This document shows positions 33,856-42,417 of a DNA stretch of 64,000 nt, in pieces. Within the stretch, counting starts at the first letter, position 1, and each line of letters starts with the position of its first letter. A program made the translations under genes and the position numbers. The stretch is from Achromobacter insuavis (GTDB taxonomy: Bacteria; Pseudomonadota; Gammaproteobacteria; Burkholderiales; Burkholderiaceae_B). The notes beneath the pieces are model-generated. The model was not told the DNA's origin. It did no database searches and saw only the letters and a program-made list of their open reading frames with translations. The stretch is from positions 16,468 through 80,467 of the forward strand of contig NZ_CADIJR010000018.1 in assembly GCF_902859645.1 (NCBI RefSeq). Reading direction: 5' to 3'.

Positions 33856-34461
33856 ATGATGACTTCCATCGTCTACCTGAACCACTGGAGCGGCAATGGC
33901 CCCGCCGCGCTCACCGGCGGCGAGCGGCCGCGCGCCGTGGCCGAACCGCTGTATGGCTTGGAGCGGCTCGACCTGGCGCGCGTGCGTGCCTTGCTGGTGC
34001 CCGCCAACGTCGACCAGCGCTATCTGCTCGGGCAGCGCGACCGGCTTGAAGCCTGGCTGCTGGCCGGCGGCGCCATGGTGTTCAACGGCCACGTCGCCTA
34101 TCCGTTCCTGCGCTGGCTGCGGCCGTTCGCGCCGGGGGCGGCGCGCGGCCTGGACGGCCTGCGGGTGCATCGCGCCGCCGCGCATCCGGTGTTCGAGGGC
34201 GTCGATCCCGAACACCTGACCTTCCGGCGCGGCGTGGCGGGCTTCTACGCGCGGGGCGGCAACCCGCCGCCCGACGGCGCGCGGGTGCTGAACACCCTGG
34301 GCCCGGACGCCCTGCCGGTGGACTGGGTGCTGGCGCTGCCCGGCGGCGGCCGCCTGCTGACGCACAGCGGCAACGACCTGTGGATGTACGCGGGCAGCGC
34401 CGACAGCGCCGGGCGCATCGTGCCGCAGCTGTTCGACTGGCTGTGGGGAGACGCCGCATGA
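33856..34461 (+). CDS. Unknown protein with amidotransferase-like fold pattern (paralogue 1)
   Basis: The 201-residue product is not assigned to a known function. It alternates beta/alpha segments: VRALLVPANVDQRYLL, then LEAWLLAGGAMVFNGHVAY, then HPVFEGV and a late GGRLLTHSGNDLWMY. This is the pattern of class I glutamine-amidotransferase-like or ThuA-like folds, but no nucleophile-elbow cysteine is evident. The next gene product shares the same order of segments, so the two are probably paralogues. Position between the importer ATPase and the TonB receptor, with 4-base spacing and 4-base overlap, ties it to metal uptake. Confidence 0.75.
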   Translation: MMTSIVYLNHWSGNGPAALTGGERPRAVAEPLYGLERLDLARVRALLVPANVDQRYLLGQRDRLEAWLLAGGAMVFNGHVAYPFLRWLRPFAPGAARGLDGLRVHRAAAHPVFEGVDPEHLTFRRGVAGFYARGGNPPPDGARVLNTLGPDALPVDWVLALPGGGRLLTHSGNDLWMYAGSADSAGRIVPQLFDWLWGDAA

Positions 34462-35096
34462 CCGCCGCCATGGCCTCGCGCACCCCCGTGATCGCGGCGC
34501 TGGACGCCGGCACGTATTACCACCACCGCACCTTCCACACGCCGGAACTGACGCCGTATCTCGACCGCTTCATTTACCTGCCCGAGCTGGACGACGCCGC
34601 GCTGGCGGACTGCGACGCCCTGATCGTGTCGTGCCGGACCCACCCGGACCTGCTCGTGCCGCACCGCGCGCGCTTCGCCCGTTTCCTGGCCTCGGGCAGG
34701 ACGCTGGTGGCGATGGGCGAGACCGGCTCGCACCGCTGGCTGGATGGCGTGCATTGGACCGATTGCGAAGTGAATTTCTGGTGGTGGAAGACCCCGGGCG
34801 CCGATTCGGGCCTGCGCCTGGCGCAACCCGCGCACCCGCTGTTTTCACACCTGACGCTGGCCGACGCCACCTGGCATCAGCACGGCACCTTCACGCCGCC
34901 GCCGGGCGCGGTCTCGCTGATCGACAAGGCCGGCGCGGGCTCGGTGCTGTACGAGGACCGCCACAGCACGGCGGGGCGGCTGATCGTGACCTCGCTGGAT
35001 CCGATGTACCACCACGGCAGCTATTTCATGCCCGCCGCGTCCCGTTTCCTGCGGGGCTTCCTGCCCTGGCTGAAAGCTTCCACTCCCGCCGCCTGA
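34458..35096 (+). CDS. Unknown protein with amidotransferase-like fold pattern (paralogue 2)
   Basis: The 212-residue product resembles the preceding one in layout: CDALIVSCRTHPDLLVPHRARF, ARFLASGRTLVAMGETG, AHPLFSHLTL and AGRLIVTSLDPMYHHGSYF. It contains many histidines and tryptophans (TYYHHRTFH, NFWWWKTP, TWHQHGTF, YHHGSYF) that could bind metal. The ATG overlaps the previous stop (ATGA). Function is unknown; a role in handling the imported metal or its ligand is inferred from the operon. No export signal is seen, so it is cytoplasmic. Confidence 0.75.
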   Translation: MTAAMASRTPVIAALDAGTYYHHRTFHTPELTPYLDRFIYLPELDDAALADCDALIVSCRTHPDLLVPHRARFARFLASGRTLVAMGETGSHRWLDGVHWTDCEVNFWWWKTPGADSGLRLAQPAHPLFSHLTLADATWHQHGTFTPPPGAVSLIDKAGAGSVLYEDRHSTAGRLIVTSLDPMYHHGSYFMPAASRFLRGFLPWLKASTPAA

Positions 35097-35140
35097 GGCG
35101 GCGCGGTCCGACCCCTTGGTCTTTTCTATCGCGTCCACGT

Positions 35141-37303
35141 ATGTCACGTCCTTCCTCTCTCTCGCCCCTCGTCCGCGCCAGCCTGCTGACCGCCGCGGCC
35201 ATTGGCGCGCCGGCGGCCGCCGCCGACGCGCCGCAACTTCCCGCCATCCAGGTCAGCGCCGAGCGTCCGGCCGATGACGGACGCCTGCGGCCCCTGGGCG
35301 CCACGCCCGCGCCCGCCACCATCGACCACGCGGTGACGCAGCCGGTCACGGTGATCGAGCGCCAGGACATCGAGCGCCTCAACACCGACAGCACCCTCGA
35401 CCTGCTGGGCCGCGTGCCCAACGCCACCGTCAGCCGCAGCGGCGGCATCGCCGGCACCATCTTCCTGCGCGGGCTGAACACCAACGACATGCGGGTGCCG
35501 ATGTTCATCGACGGCGACCGCTTCCGCGGCCGCAACACGCTGCAGTTCATGCTGATCAGCCCGACCGAGATCGAACAGGTCGAGGTGGTGCGCGGCCCGG
35601 ATTCGTCGCGCTTCGGCAGCGACGGGCTGGGCGGCCTGATCAACTTCGTCACCAAGCGCGGCCATGGCAACCTGGAGCAGCCGTTCAGCCTGAACGGCGG
35701 CGAAGCCTCGGTCACGTACCGCAGCAACGGCCACGGCGTGCAGAGCAACGTGGCGGTGGAAGGCGCGGGCGATGGCTTCGACCTGCGCGTCTACGCCACC
35801 GGCCGCCGCGCCAGCAACTACGACAGCGCCACGGGCGACGTGCCCAACAGCGACTTCCGCGGCGCGGGCGGCGGCATCGTGCTGGGCTACATGCCCGATG
35901 CCCGCCAGCGCATCGAGGCCAGCGCGCGCGTGGCCTACGTCAAGGACGGCGCCGCCGGCACCGTGCCGCCGTATCCCGCCGCCAGCAGCCGGCGCGACCC
36001 CAACCGCGTCAAGCAGGCCCGGCTGGCCTATACCGGCGAATTCGACGGCGCCATCAGCGCGCTCAAGGCCAGCGTCTACGTCAACGAGTTCGATACCTGG
36101 ATGTCGGCGCGTAACCAGACCAACCCGGCGCGCCTGGTCGAGACCCGCAGCCATGTGATCGGCCCGGTGGTCTATGGCGGCAGCGTGGCCGCGACGGTGC
36201 CGTGGGCGCAGACCACCACCACCTTCGGCCTGGACTTCATGCACGAGCGCCGGCCCGGCTCGGAAAGCCGCAGCGACATCACGGTCTACCGGCCCAACGG
36301 CACCTCGACCACCACCAGCACGCCCTACGCCAAGACCGGCCCCAACCAGTACCAGACCAACGTCGGCGCCTTCCTGACGACGGAGTGGAAGCCCGCGCCC
36401 AAGTGGACCGTGACCGCCGGCGGCCGCTTCGACTGGTTCCGTTCCGACGTGGGCCTGGATGCGCTGCCGTCGCCCAACCTGCTGCCGGCCTTCCGCGCCG
36501 CGCAGGACAGCAAGCAGACCGCCACCACCGGCAGCCTGGGCCTGTCGTATCGCGCCACCGACGTGGTCGAACTGCTGGGCAGCGTCGGCACCTCGTTCCG
36601 CATGCCGTGGACGTCCGAGATGTTCAGCGCCGGCTACACCGGCACCAGCTACACCATTCCCAACCCCGAGCTGAAGCCCGAGCGCGGCACCACCGTCGAG
36701 GGCGGCACGCGCCTGCACTTCGATAGCGCCACGGTCGGCCTGACCGCTTTCCGCAGCGACTACCGCGACTTCCTGGAGAACGCCACCACGACCTACCTGG
36801 GCCTGCCCGCGACCCAGCGCCGCAACGTCGGCAAGGTGCGCATCCAGGGGGTGGAGACCGATTGGCGCTGGCAGCTGACGCGCACCGTCAACCTGTACGG
36901 CAACGCCAGCTATCTGCACGCCACCAACCGCAACACCGACCGGCCGCTGGCCTCCATCGCACCGCTCAGCGGCATCGTGGGCCTGCAGTATGTGGGCGCC
37001 AACGAGGCCTACGCGCTGAGCGGCGAGGTGCAGTGGGCCAAGGGCCAGAGCCGCTATGACGCCCGCACCGAATACCCGGCGGCCGGCTACGGCGTGGTCA
37101 ACCTGTACGCGCAATTGCAGCTGGACCGCCTGGGCCTGCCGCAACTGGGCAATACCCAGGTGGTGCTGGGCGTGAACAACCTGTTCGACCGCGCCTACCG
37201 CACGGCCGCGACCTCGTCCAACGTGGCCTACGCCATGACCGACCTGAACCCGCTGCTGGAGCCGGGCCGCAGCTTCAGCCTGACGCTGCGCACGCGCTTC
37301 TGA
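35141..37303 (+). CDS. TonB-dependent outer-membrane receptor
   Basis: The 720-residue product has a signal peptide ending near AAAADAPQ, a TonB-box-like segment (LPAIQVSAERP), a plug domain (VTVIERQDIERLNTDSTLDLLGRVPN, then FLRGLNTNDMRVPMFIDGD and VEVVRGPDSSRFGSDGLGG), and a beta-barrel ending in aromatic F (LTLRTRF). It takes up the metal complex for the ABC importer encoded just upstream. The plug resembles haem/haemophore and catecholate-type receptors, with an LRG-type segment, but no specific ligand can be named. A strong terminator at 37317-37347 follows. Confidence 0.9.
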   Translation: MSRPSSLSPLVRASLLTAAAIGAPAAAADAPQLPAIQVSAERPADDGRLRPLGATPAPATIDHAVTQPVTVIERQDIERLNTDSTLDLLGRVPNATVSRSGGIAGTIFLRGLNTNDMRVPMFIDGDRFRGRNTLQFMLISPTEIEQVEVVRGPDSSRFGSDGLGGLINFVTKRGHGNLEQPFSLNGGEASVTYRSNGHGVQSNVAVEGAGDGFDLRVYATGRRASNYDSATGDVPNSDFRGAGGGIVLGYMPDARQRIEASARVAYVKDGAAGTVPPYPAASSRRDPNRVKQARLAYTGEFDGAISALKASVYVNEFDTWMSARNQTNPARLVETRSHVIGPVVYGGSVAATVPWAQTTTTFGLDFMHERRPGSESRSDITVYRPNGTSTTTSTPYAKTGPNQYQTNVGAFLTTEWKPAPKWTVTAGGRFDWFRSDVGLDALPSPNLLPAFRAAQDSKQTATTGSLGLSYRATDVVELLGSVGTSFRMPWTSEMFSAGYTGTSYTIPNPELKPERGTTVEGGTRLHFDSATVGLTAFRSDYRDFLENATTTYLGLPATQRRNVGKVRIQGVETDWRWQLTRTVNLYGNASYLHATNRNTDRPLASIAPLSGIVGLQYVGANEAYALSGEVQWAKGQSRYDARTEYPAAGYGVVNLYAQLQLDRLGLPQLGNTQVVLGVNNLFDRAYRTAATSSNVAYAMTDLNPLLEPGRSFSLTLRTRF

Positions 37304-37316
37304 TAGCCCCCCGCTG

Positions 37317-37347
37317 GCCGGCCGCCTGGCGCGGCCGGCTTTTTTTT
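37317..37347 (+). terminator. Rho-independent terminator after the TonB receptor
   Basis: Perfect 9-base arms GCCGGCCGC/GCGGCCGGC around CTGGC are followed by eight T residues. It ends the Fur-linked operon; the FmdE-like gene begins only 15 bases later, so that gene needs read-through or a promoter inside this region. Confidence 0.85.
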
Positions 37348-37362
37348 CTTATGGAGACCTTC

Positions 37363-37914
37363 ATGACCATTCCGACCATTCCCGCCGGCAGCGAGCTGCG
37401 CGTGCAGGGCGAGCAGGGCCCCCTGCGGATTCCGTTCGACGCGGTCATGGCCTATCACGGCCACGGCGCGCTCGCCATGCTGGCGCTGATCTTCCAGGGG
37501 CTGCGCGGCGCGCTGGCCCGGCTGGAAGAGGGCGGGGCGCCGGTGCCGCGCGGCGAACTGAGCGTGGTCAGCGGCCATCCCGGGCCGGGCGTGCGCGATG
37601 CCATCGAGTTCGCCACCCGCGCCGTCACCCGCGGCTGTTACCGGATCGACCTGTCGCTGCCCGAGGCGCGCTACAGCCAGGCCGCGGACAAGTCGTACAG
37701 CTTCTGGCTGGCGCGCGGCGAGCGGCGGGTGCAGGCGGTGCTGCGCGAAGGCGTGCTGCCGCCTGAGTTCTTCGCCCTGCTGGGCAACCCGGCGCCCGAG
37801 GCGCAGCGCGAACATGCGCGGCTGCGGGCGCGGATCGCGGAAACGGTGCTGGGGCAGGCGCCGGAGGCGTTGTTCGTGTTCAACCAGCTCGACCAGGCCG
37901 TTACGGCTCCTTGA
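37363..37914 (+). CDS. FmdE-like protein
   Basis: The 183-residue product resembles the FmdE family (named from formylmethanofuran dehydrogenase operons) in its first third, where AYHGHGALAMLALIFQGLRGAL matches the metal-binding FHGH-type segment. The SVVSGHPGPGVRDAIEFATRAV segment that follows takes the place of the usual second motif. FmdE-like proteins are suspected metal-binding or metal-delivery proteins; their function is not settled. The ATG at 37363 is chosen because GGAG lies upstream; an ATG at 37351 is possible. It follows the TonB receptor and its terminator. Confidence 0.6.
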   Translation: MTIPTIPAGSELRVQGEQGPLRIPFDAVMAYHGHGALAMLALIFQGLRGALARLEEGGAPVPRGELSVVSGHPGPGVRDAIEFATRAVTRGCYRIDLSLPEARYSQAADKSYSFWLARGERRVQAVLREGVLPPEFFALLGNPAPEAQREHARLRARIAETVLGQAPEALFVFNQLDQAVTAP

Positions 37915-38021
37915 CGCGGATCCGGTCATTTATTTATTCAGGGAACTGAAAGGATTGGGCCCGGTCCATAGCCAACGGATTGGCCGCCGGCCAGTCCGCC
38001 CAACAGATCAAGGAACCCCTC

Positions 38022-38177
38022 ATGTTCGGGATCGGAATCGCCCTGGCCATTCTTGGCGCCGTGTGCCTGCACGCGGCGATCGGCACGCATCGCGCCGGTT
38101 GCGAGCGCCGCGACAGCTACGCCCTGGCGGGGCTGGGCATCGTCGCGGGAAGCGGCGGCGCGTTGTTGCTGGTGTAG
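38022..38177 (+). CDS. 51-residue two-helix membrane protein
   Basis: A small frame begins with ATG at 38022 after AAGGA. The product has two hydrophobic segments (FGIGIALAILGAVCLHAAIG and ALAGLGIVAGSGGALLLV) joined by a charged loop (THRAGCERRDSY). Codon use is normal for the region and a strong hairpin terminator follows directly, which argues that it is real. Function unknown; it may simply be a small inner-membrane protein. Confidence 0.55.
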   Translation: MFGIGIALAILGAVCLHAAIGTHRAGCERRDSYALAGLGIVAGSGGALLLV

Positions 38178-38191
38178 CCGTCTGATCGGCT

Positions 38192-38228
38192 GGCGGGCGT
38201 CCCGGTTGCGGGACGCCCGCCTTTTTTT
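38192..38228. terminator. Strong hairpin terminator between convergent genes
   Basis: GGCGGGCGTCCC and GGGACGCCCGCC form a 12-base stem around GGTTGC, followed by seven T residues on the plus strand. It stops plus-strand transcription from the small membrane-protein gene and lies right against the end of the minus-strand receptor gene. Confidence 0.85.
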
Positions 38229-38229
38229 G

Positions 38230-40662
38230 CTACCAGTAGTACTTCACCGACGCCACCACCGTGCGACCGTTGCCGAACATGCACACGCCGTACGACTGGC
38301 AGCCGCTGACGTAGCGCTTGTCGAACAGGTTGGTGGCGTTCAGGCCGAAGCGCCAGTTCGGCATCTCGTAGTGCAGGCCGGCGTCGTAGACGGTGTAGCT
38401 GGGGATCTTCAGCGAGTTGTCGGACGCGCCCGCGGCCGAGCTCTGGTAGCGCACGCCCGCGCCGGCGCCGAAGCCTTCCAGCGGCCCGGTGCGCCAGGTC
38501 CAGTCGGCCCACAGCGACGCCATCTGGCGCGGACGCGGGATGTCCACCGGCCACTTGCCCTGGGTCTCGTCGTTGGCCTTGGTGATCTTGACGTTCTGGA
38601 ACACGTAGGCGCCGACGATGGACAGTTCCGGCGTGATCTTGCCGACCGCGCTCAGCTCGATGCCCTGCGAGCGTACCGCGCCGGTCTGCACGTAGCTGCT
38701 GTTGGTGGGGTCGTTCGGGTTGTTGGTGACGACGTCGGTCTGCTTGATCTGGTAGACCGCGGCGTTCAGCGTCAGGTTCTTGCCGTCGGGCTGCCAGCGC
38801 AGGCCGGCCTCGATCTGTTTGCCCTGGGTCGGCTTGGCCCAGCTGCCGTCGGCCAGGCGCGTGTTCGAGACCGGGTTGAACGAGGTCGAATAGCTGACGT
38901 AGGGCGACAGGCCATAGTCGCCCAGGTAGGTCAGGCCGACGCGGCCGGTGAAGGCCTGGTCCAGCTGCGAGGTGCGGGTGTCGGCCTCGCGGTCGTTCTG
39001 GCGGGTGCGGGCCCAGTCCTTGCGGCCGCCCAGCGTCAGCACCCAGCGGTCCCATTTGACCTGGTCCTGCGCGTACAGGCCGACCGTGTTCATGACGGTG
39101 TAGGTGTCGGTGCGCGGGTAGGCGTTGGGGCCGTAGAACAGCGATTTGTTGATCGGCGTGTAGACCGGGTTGTACAGGTTCAGCGACGGCGCCTGCGCCA
39201 GCCATTCGCTGTCGGTGGTCGACTGGCGGCTGTATTCCAGGCCGGTCAGCAGCGTGTGTTCGAGCGCGCCGGTGCGGAATTTGGCCTCGGCCTGGTTGTC
39301 GACGTCGAAGCGGCTGTAGTTGAACTGGAAGATGCCGGCGTAGCGCGTGATCGAGGCCATGGTCGGATCGCTGTCATCCAGGCCGCCGCCGTAGACCGAG
39401 CGGTTGTTCAGCTGCAGGTGCATCAGGCGGGTGTTCTGGCGCAGGGTCCAGACCGAATCCAGCTTGTGTTCCAGCGCGTAACCGAGCGACCACTGCTTCT
39501 TGTGGTAGTAGTTGAAGTCCGGCTCGCCGGTGTAGAGATCGCGCGAGATGCGGCCGTTGGGGTTGGGCAGCACCGTGCCCTGGGCGGGCAGGAAGTTGCT
39601 GGTGACATCGCCCCAGTCTTCCAGGAAGGTGGCCGACAGCGTCAGGCTGGTGGCGGCGCTGGGCTGCCAGCGCAGCGACGGCGCCAGGACCACGCGCTGG
39701 TCCTTGTTGGGGCCGGTCTGGGCGTTGCCGTCGCGGCCCACGCCCAGGATGCGGTACGACAGCGTGCCGTCCTCGTTGAGGCTGTCGCCGAGGTCGAAAC
39801 TGAGCTGCTTGCGGGCGTAGTTGCCGACCTGGGTCTCGATCTCGCGGATGCGCTCGCCGTTGGCCAGCTTGCTCTGCACGTCGACGATGGCGCCGGGATC
39901 GCCCTGGCCGTACAGCACCGAGGTCGGGCCGCGCAGCACGGTGATGCTGTCGATCAGGTAGGGATCGACGCGCCAACTGGCCAGGTTGAGCGTGTTGGGC
40001 ACCTGCAGGCCGTCGACGTAGGCCGTGGGGGTGAAGCCGCGCAGGGCCGAGTACCAGTCGGAGCGGTTGTCCGAGCCATAGCTGGAGAAGCCGGGCACGT
40101 AGTGCAGCGCCTGGTTGATGTCGGTGGCGCCGGTCATCTCGACCTGCTGCGCGGTGACCACGTTGATGGTCTGCGGGATCTCGTTGAGCGCCGTGTCGGT
40201 CTTGGTGCCGGTGCGGCTGCGGCGCGCAACCAGGCCTTCGACGGCCTCGCCGCGCGCGTCGCCGTAGACCGACACGCTGGGCAGGGTGGCGGTGTCGCCG
40301 GCCGGCTGCTGCACCACCGCGGTGTTGCCGTTGATGCGCGCCACCAGGCCGGTGCCCGCCAGCAGCCGGTCCAGCGCCTGCTGCGGTGTCAGCGTGCCGC
40401 TGATGGCCGGCGCGCGGCGGTCCTGCACGGCTTCGGGCAGGTAGTAGACCTGCAGCCGGGTCTGGCGGCCCAGTTGCAGCAGCGCTTGCGCCAGCGATTG
40501 GGCCGGGATGTCGATCTTGACGGCGGCGGCCTGCGCGTGGACGGCGGACGGCGCGGCGCCCAGGGCGACGGCGAGGGCAAGGGTCAGGGTGCCGAGGGCG
40601 GCATGCAGCGGCGTGGCGCGGGGGCGCGGGAGGCGGGTGGGCCTGGCGGAAATCTGGGTCAC
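38230..40662 (-). CDS. FecA-type TonB-dependent siderophore receptor with signalling domain
   Basis: The 810-residue product has a signal peptide (cleavage near AVHA-QA) and an N-terminal STN/secretin-type signalling domain (about 48-120, IDIPAQSLAQALLQLGRQTRLQVYY in pattern). A plug follows (IPQTINVVTAQQVEMTGATDINQAL, GFTPTAYVDGLQVP, ITVLRGPTSVLYGQGDPGAIV), then a barrel ending in aromatic W (VVASVKYYW). The plug and barrel resemble hydroxamate receptors such as FhuE/FoxA. With the FecR and FecI genes upstream it forms a cell-surface signalling system in which ligand binding triggers its own transcription. A Fur-like site lies in front. Confidence 0.92.
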   Translation of the reverse strand: MTQISARPTRLPRPRATPLHAALGTLTLALAVALGAAPSAVHAQAAAVKIDIPAQSLAQALLQLGRQTRLQVYYLPEAVQDRRAPAISGTLTPQQALDRLLAGTGLVARINGNTAVVQQPAGDTATLPSVSVYGDARGEAVEGLVARRSRTGTKTDTALNEIPQTINVVTAQQVEMTGATDINQALHYVPGFSSYGSDNRSDWYSALRGFTPTAYVDGLQVPNTLNLASWRVDPYLIDSITVLRGPTSVLYGQGDPGAIVDVQSKLANGERIREIETQVGNYARKQLSFDLGDSLNEDGTLSYRILGVGRDGNAQTGPNKDQRVVLAPSLRWQPSAATSLTLSATFLEDWGDVTSNFLPAQGTVLPNPNGRISRDLYTGEPDFNYYHKKQWSLGYALEHKLDSVWTLRQNTRLMHLQLNNRSVYGGGLDDSDPTMASITRYAGIFQFNYSRFDVDNQAEAKFRTGALEHTLLTGLEYSRQSTTDSEWLAQAPSLNLYNPVYTPINKSLFYGPNAYPRTDTYTVMNTVGLYAQDQVKWDRWVLTLGGRKDWARTRQNDREADTRTSQLDQAFTGRVGLTYLGDYGLSPYVSYSTSFNPVSNTRLADGSWAKPTQGKQIEAGLRWQPDGKNLTLNAAVYQIKQTDVVTNNPNDPTNSSYVQTGAVRSQGIELSAVGKITPELSIVGAYVFQNVKITKANDETQGKWPVDIPRPRQMASLWADWTWRTGPLEGFGAGAGVRYQSSAAGASDNSLKIPSYTVYDAGLHYEMPNWRFGLNATNLFDKRYVSGCQSYGVCMFGNGRTVVASVKYYW

Positions 40663-40769
40663 GATGGCGCTCGATCGGGGCGGCGGTTTCCGCGAGGGAA
40701 CCGGCCGGCGGGTTCATGCGGGGCGACAGCCTCCGCTTACCTGCTAAGAGCGGATCGGACACCGAACCC

Positions 40770-40788
40770 CGTAATGATTCTCAAATCA
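40770..40788. promoter_or_regulatory. Possible Fur box before the siderophore receptor
   Basis: On the minus strand the site reads TGATTTGAGAATCATTACG, with the classic GAGAATCATTA core and 11 of 19 matches to the Fur consensus. It lies in the gap between the FecR gene end and the receptor start, where FecI-dependent and Fur control could combine. Confidence 0.5.
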
Positions 40789-40828
40789 AAATAGAAACAA
40801 GATGTATCTTCGCCGGCGCGGCGCCGGG

Positions 40829-41812
40829 TCAACGGGCGACGAGGTCGCTGCCGCCGTCGGCGCGCGGCGCCACGCGCACCGGGATCAGGGCGGGCAGGGC
40901 GGTCAGGAAGCCGCGCGTGTCGTCGATGTCGAACACGCCGGCGATGCGGATGCCGCGCAGCGCGGCGGCGACCCGGATGGGCTGTTCGCGGTAGCGGTTG
41001 ATCTCGTCCACCACCTGCGCCAGCGGCACGTTGTCGAAGACCGCCTTGCCCTGTTTCCAGGCGGTGAGCGCGGCCACGTTCACGCTTTCGACCTGCAGCG
41101 GGTCGCCCTGGCGCGCCAGGCTGACGCCCTGGCCGGCGGCCAGCAGCACCCGTTCGCGCTGCCACCAGGCGCCGGTGGCGACCTCGACCGAGCCGGATTC
41201 GACCGCCACCGCCAGCCGCTGGCGGTCATAGCGCACGTTGAAGCGCGTGCCGGTGACGCGCACGCGGCCCAGCTCGGTCTCGACGATGAAGGGCCGGGCC
41301 TTGTCCGGCGAGACCTCGAACAGGATTTCGCCGGCCTGCAGCGCCACATGGCGCTCGTCGCGGGTGTAGCGCACCTCGGCCTGGGTGGCGGTGTTGAGCG
41401 TCAGGACCGAGTCGTCCTGCAGCGCCACCCGGCGGCGTTCGCCGCGGCCGGTGGCGTAGCGCTGCTGGAACAGCGTTTCGGCCGGCCACCACAGCGGCCA
41501 GGCCAGGCCCGCGCCGGCGGCGGCGCAGGCGGTGGCGGCCAGGCCCCAGGCCAGCCGGCGGCGTTCGGGCGATACGGCGCGGGCCGGCGGCCGCCGCGCC
41601 AGCAGCGGGCGCAGGTCGTGGTCGGGCACGGCCTGGGTCAGGCCCCAGACCTGCAGCATCTCCTGGTAGGCGCGCTCGTGGGCGGCATCGGCCTGGCGCC
41701 ACGCGTCGAACTGGCGCCGTTCGGCGGCCGTCATCAGGCCGCCGTGGTCGCGCGCGAACCAGTACGCCGCCGCGTCCAGCGGATCCCTGGGAGGCTTGGC
41801 GAGCTCAGTCAT
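40829..41812 (-). CDS. FecR-type anti-sigma regulator
   Basis: The 327-residue product has an N-terminal DUF4880-type cytoplasmic segment (DAAAYWFARDHGGLMTAAERRQFDAW), one membrane helix around residue 105 (WGLAATACAAAGAGLAWPLWW in part), and a periplasmic FecR domain (TGRGERRRVALQDDSVLTLNT, then VRVTGTRFNVRY). A C-terminal segment GVFDIDDTRGFLTALPAL contacts the receptor. It transmits receptor occupancy to the sigma factor. Its start overlaps the FecI gene by four bases. Confidence 0.92.
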   Translation of the reverse strand: MTELAKPPRDPLDAAAYWFARDHGGLMTAAERRQFDAWRQADAAHERAYQEMLQVWGLTQAVPDHDLRPLLARRPPARAVSPERRRLAWGLAATACAAAGAGLAWPLWWPAETLFQQRYATGRGERRRVALQDDSVLTLNTATQAEVRYTRDERHVALQAGEILFEVSPDKARPFIVETELGRVRVTGTRFNVRYDRQRLAVAVESGSVEVATGAWWQRERVLLAAGQGVSLARQGDPLQVESVNVAALTAWKQGKAVFDNVPLAQVVDEINRYREQPIRVAAALRGIRIAGVFDIDDTRGFLTALPALIPVRVAPRADGGSDLVAR

Positions 41813-42312
41813 GGCGAATAGGCATGCAGGCGGGTGTGCAGGTGCCGCATGGTGCGGGTGAGGTATTTTTCGACGCTGCTGACCGACAGCCCCAGCTGCG
41901 CGGCGATTTCCGGCACGGTCCAGCCTTCCAGCCGGTGCCAGGCGAAGACCACGGCGCAGGGTTCGGGCAGTTCGTCCAGCGCCTGGCGCAGCGCGCGCGA
42001 CAGTTGCGCGGTGCGGGCGCCGGCCTCGGGGCCGTCCTGCGCGGGGTGCTCGTCGTCGTCCAGGTCCTGCAGCGGGATGGCGGCCGTGCGCAGCTGCCTA
42101 TGGTACTGGTTCGCCAGCCCGTGGTAGACGCTGCGGTGCAGATAGGCGCGCGGGTTGTGGATCGCCGAGACGTCGCCTTCGAGCATGTTGGCGATGGCGT
42201 CGTGGGCGGTGTCCTCGACATCGCCGCTGGCGTGTCCCTTGCGCTTCCATGTGCCCAGCAGCTCGCGATAGTAGGCGAGCCAACCGTGTTCGGCGGGGCG
42301 GGTCCGGCGCAT
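41809..42312 (-). CDS. FecI-type ECF sigma factor
   Basis: The 167-residue product has sigma region 2 (about 10-75, YYRELLGTWKRKGHASGDVEDTAHDA and RAYLHRSVYHGLANQYHRQ) and region 4 (about 105-160, LDELPEPCAVVFAWHRLEGWTVPEIAAQLGLSVSSVEKYLTR). It is released or activated by FecR when the receptor binds its siderophore, and directs transcription of the receptor gene. The Fur-like site at 42354-42372 lies 42 bases before its start, as expected for iron-starvation control. Confidence 0.92.
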   Translation of the reverse strand: MRRTRPAEHGWLAYYRELLGTWKRKGHASGDVEDTAHDAIANMLEGDVSAIHNPRAYLHRSVYHGLANQYHRQLRTAAIPLQDLDDDEHPAQDGPEAGARTAQLSRALRQALDELPEPCAVVFAWHRLEGWTVPEIAAQLGLSVSSVEKYLTRTMRHLHTRLHAYSP

Positions 42313-42353
42313 GCGGGGGCAACGTGGAAGGGACGAAACCGCCGATTATTGCA

Positions 42354-42372
42354 AATAAGAATAATTCTTGTA
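42354..42372. promoter_or_regulatory. Fur-box-like site before the FecI gene
   Basis: AATAAGAATAATTCTTGTA matches 12 of 19 Fur consensus positions and contains the perfect palindrome AAGAAT-A-ATTCTT (42357-42369). It sits directly upstream of the sigma-factor gene. Confidence 0.7.
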
Positions 42373-42417
42373 AAGCCGGCCGGGGCGTGCGGGCTGCCGC
42401 CCCGGCCGGCGCCGCCG

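Noticed and set aside
38053-40794. A long plus-strand open frame opposite the FecA-type receptor.
   Set aside because: The minus strand encodes a full-length receptor with signal, plug and barrel; the plus-strand product has no family pattern.
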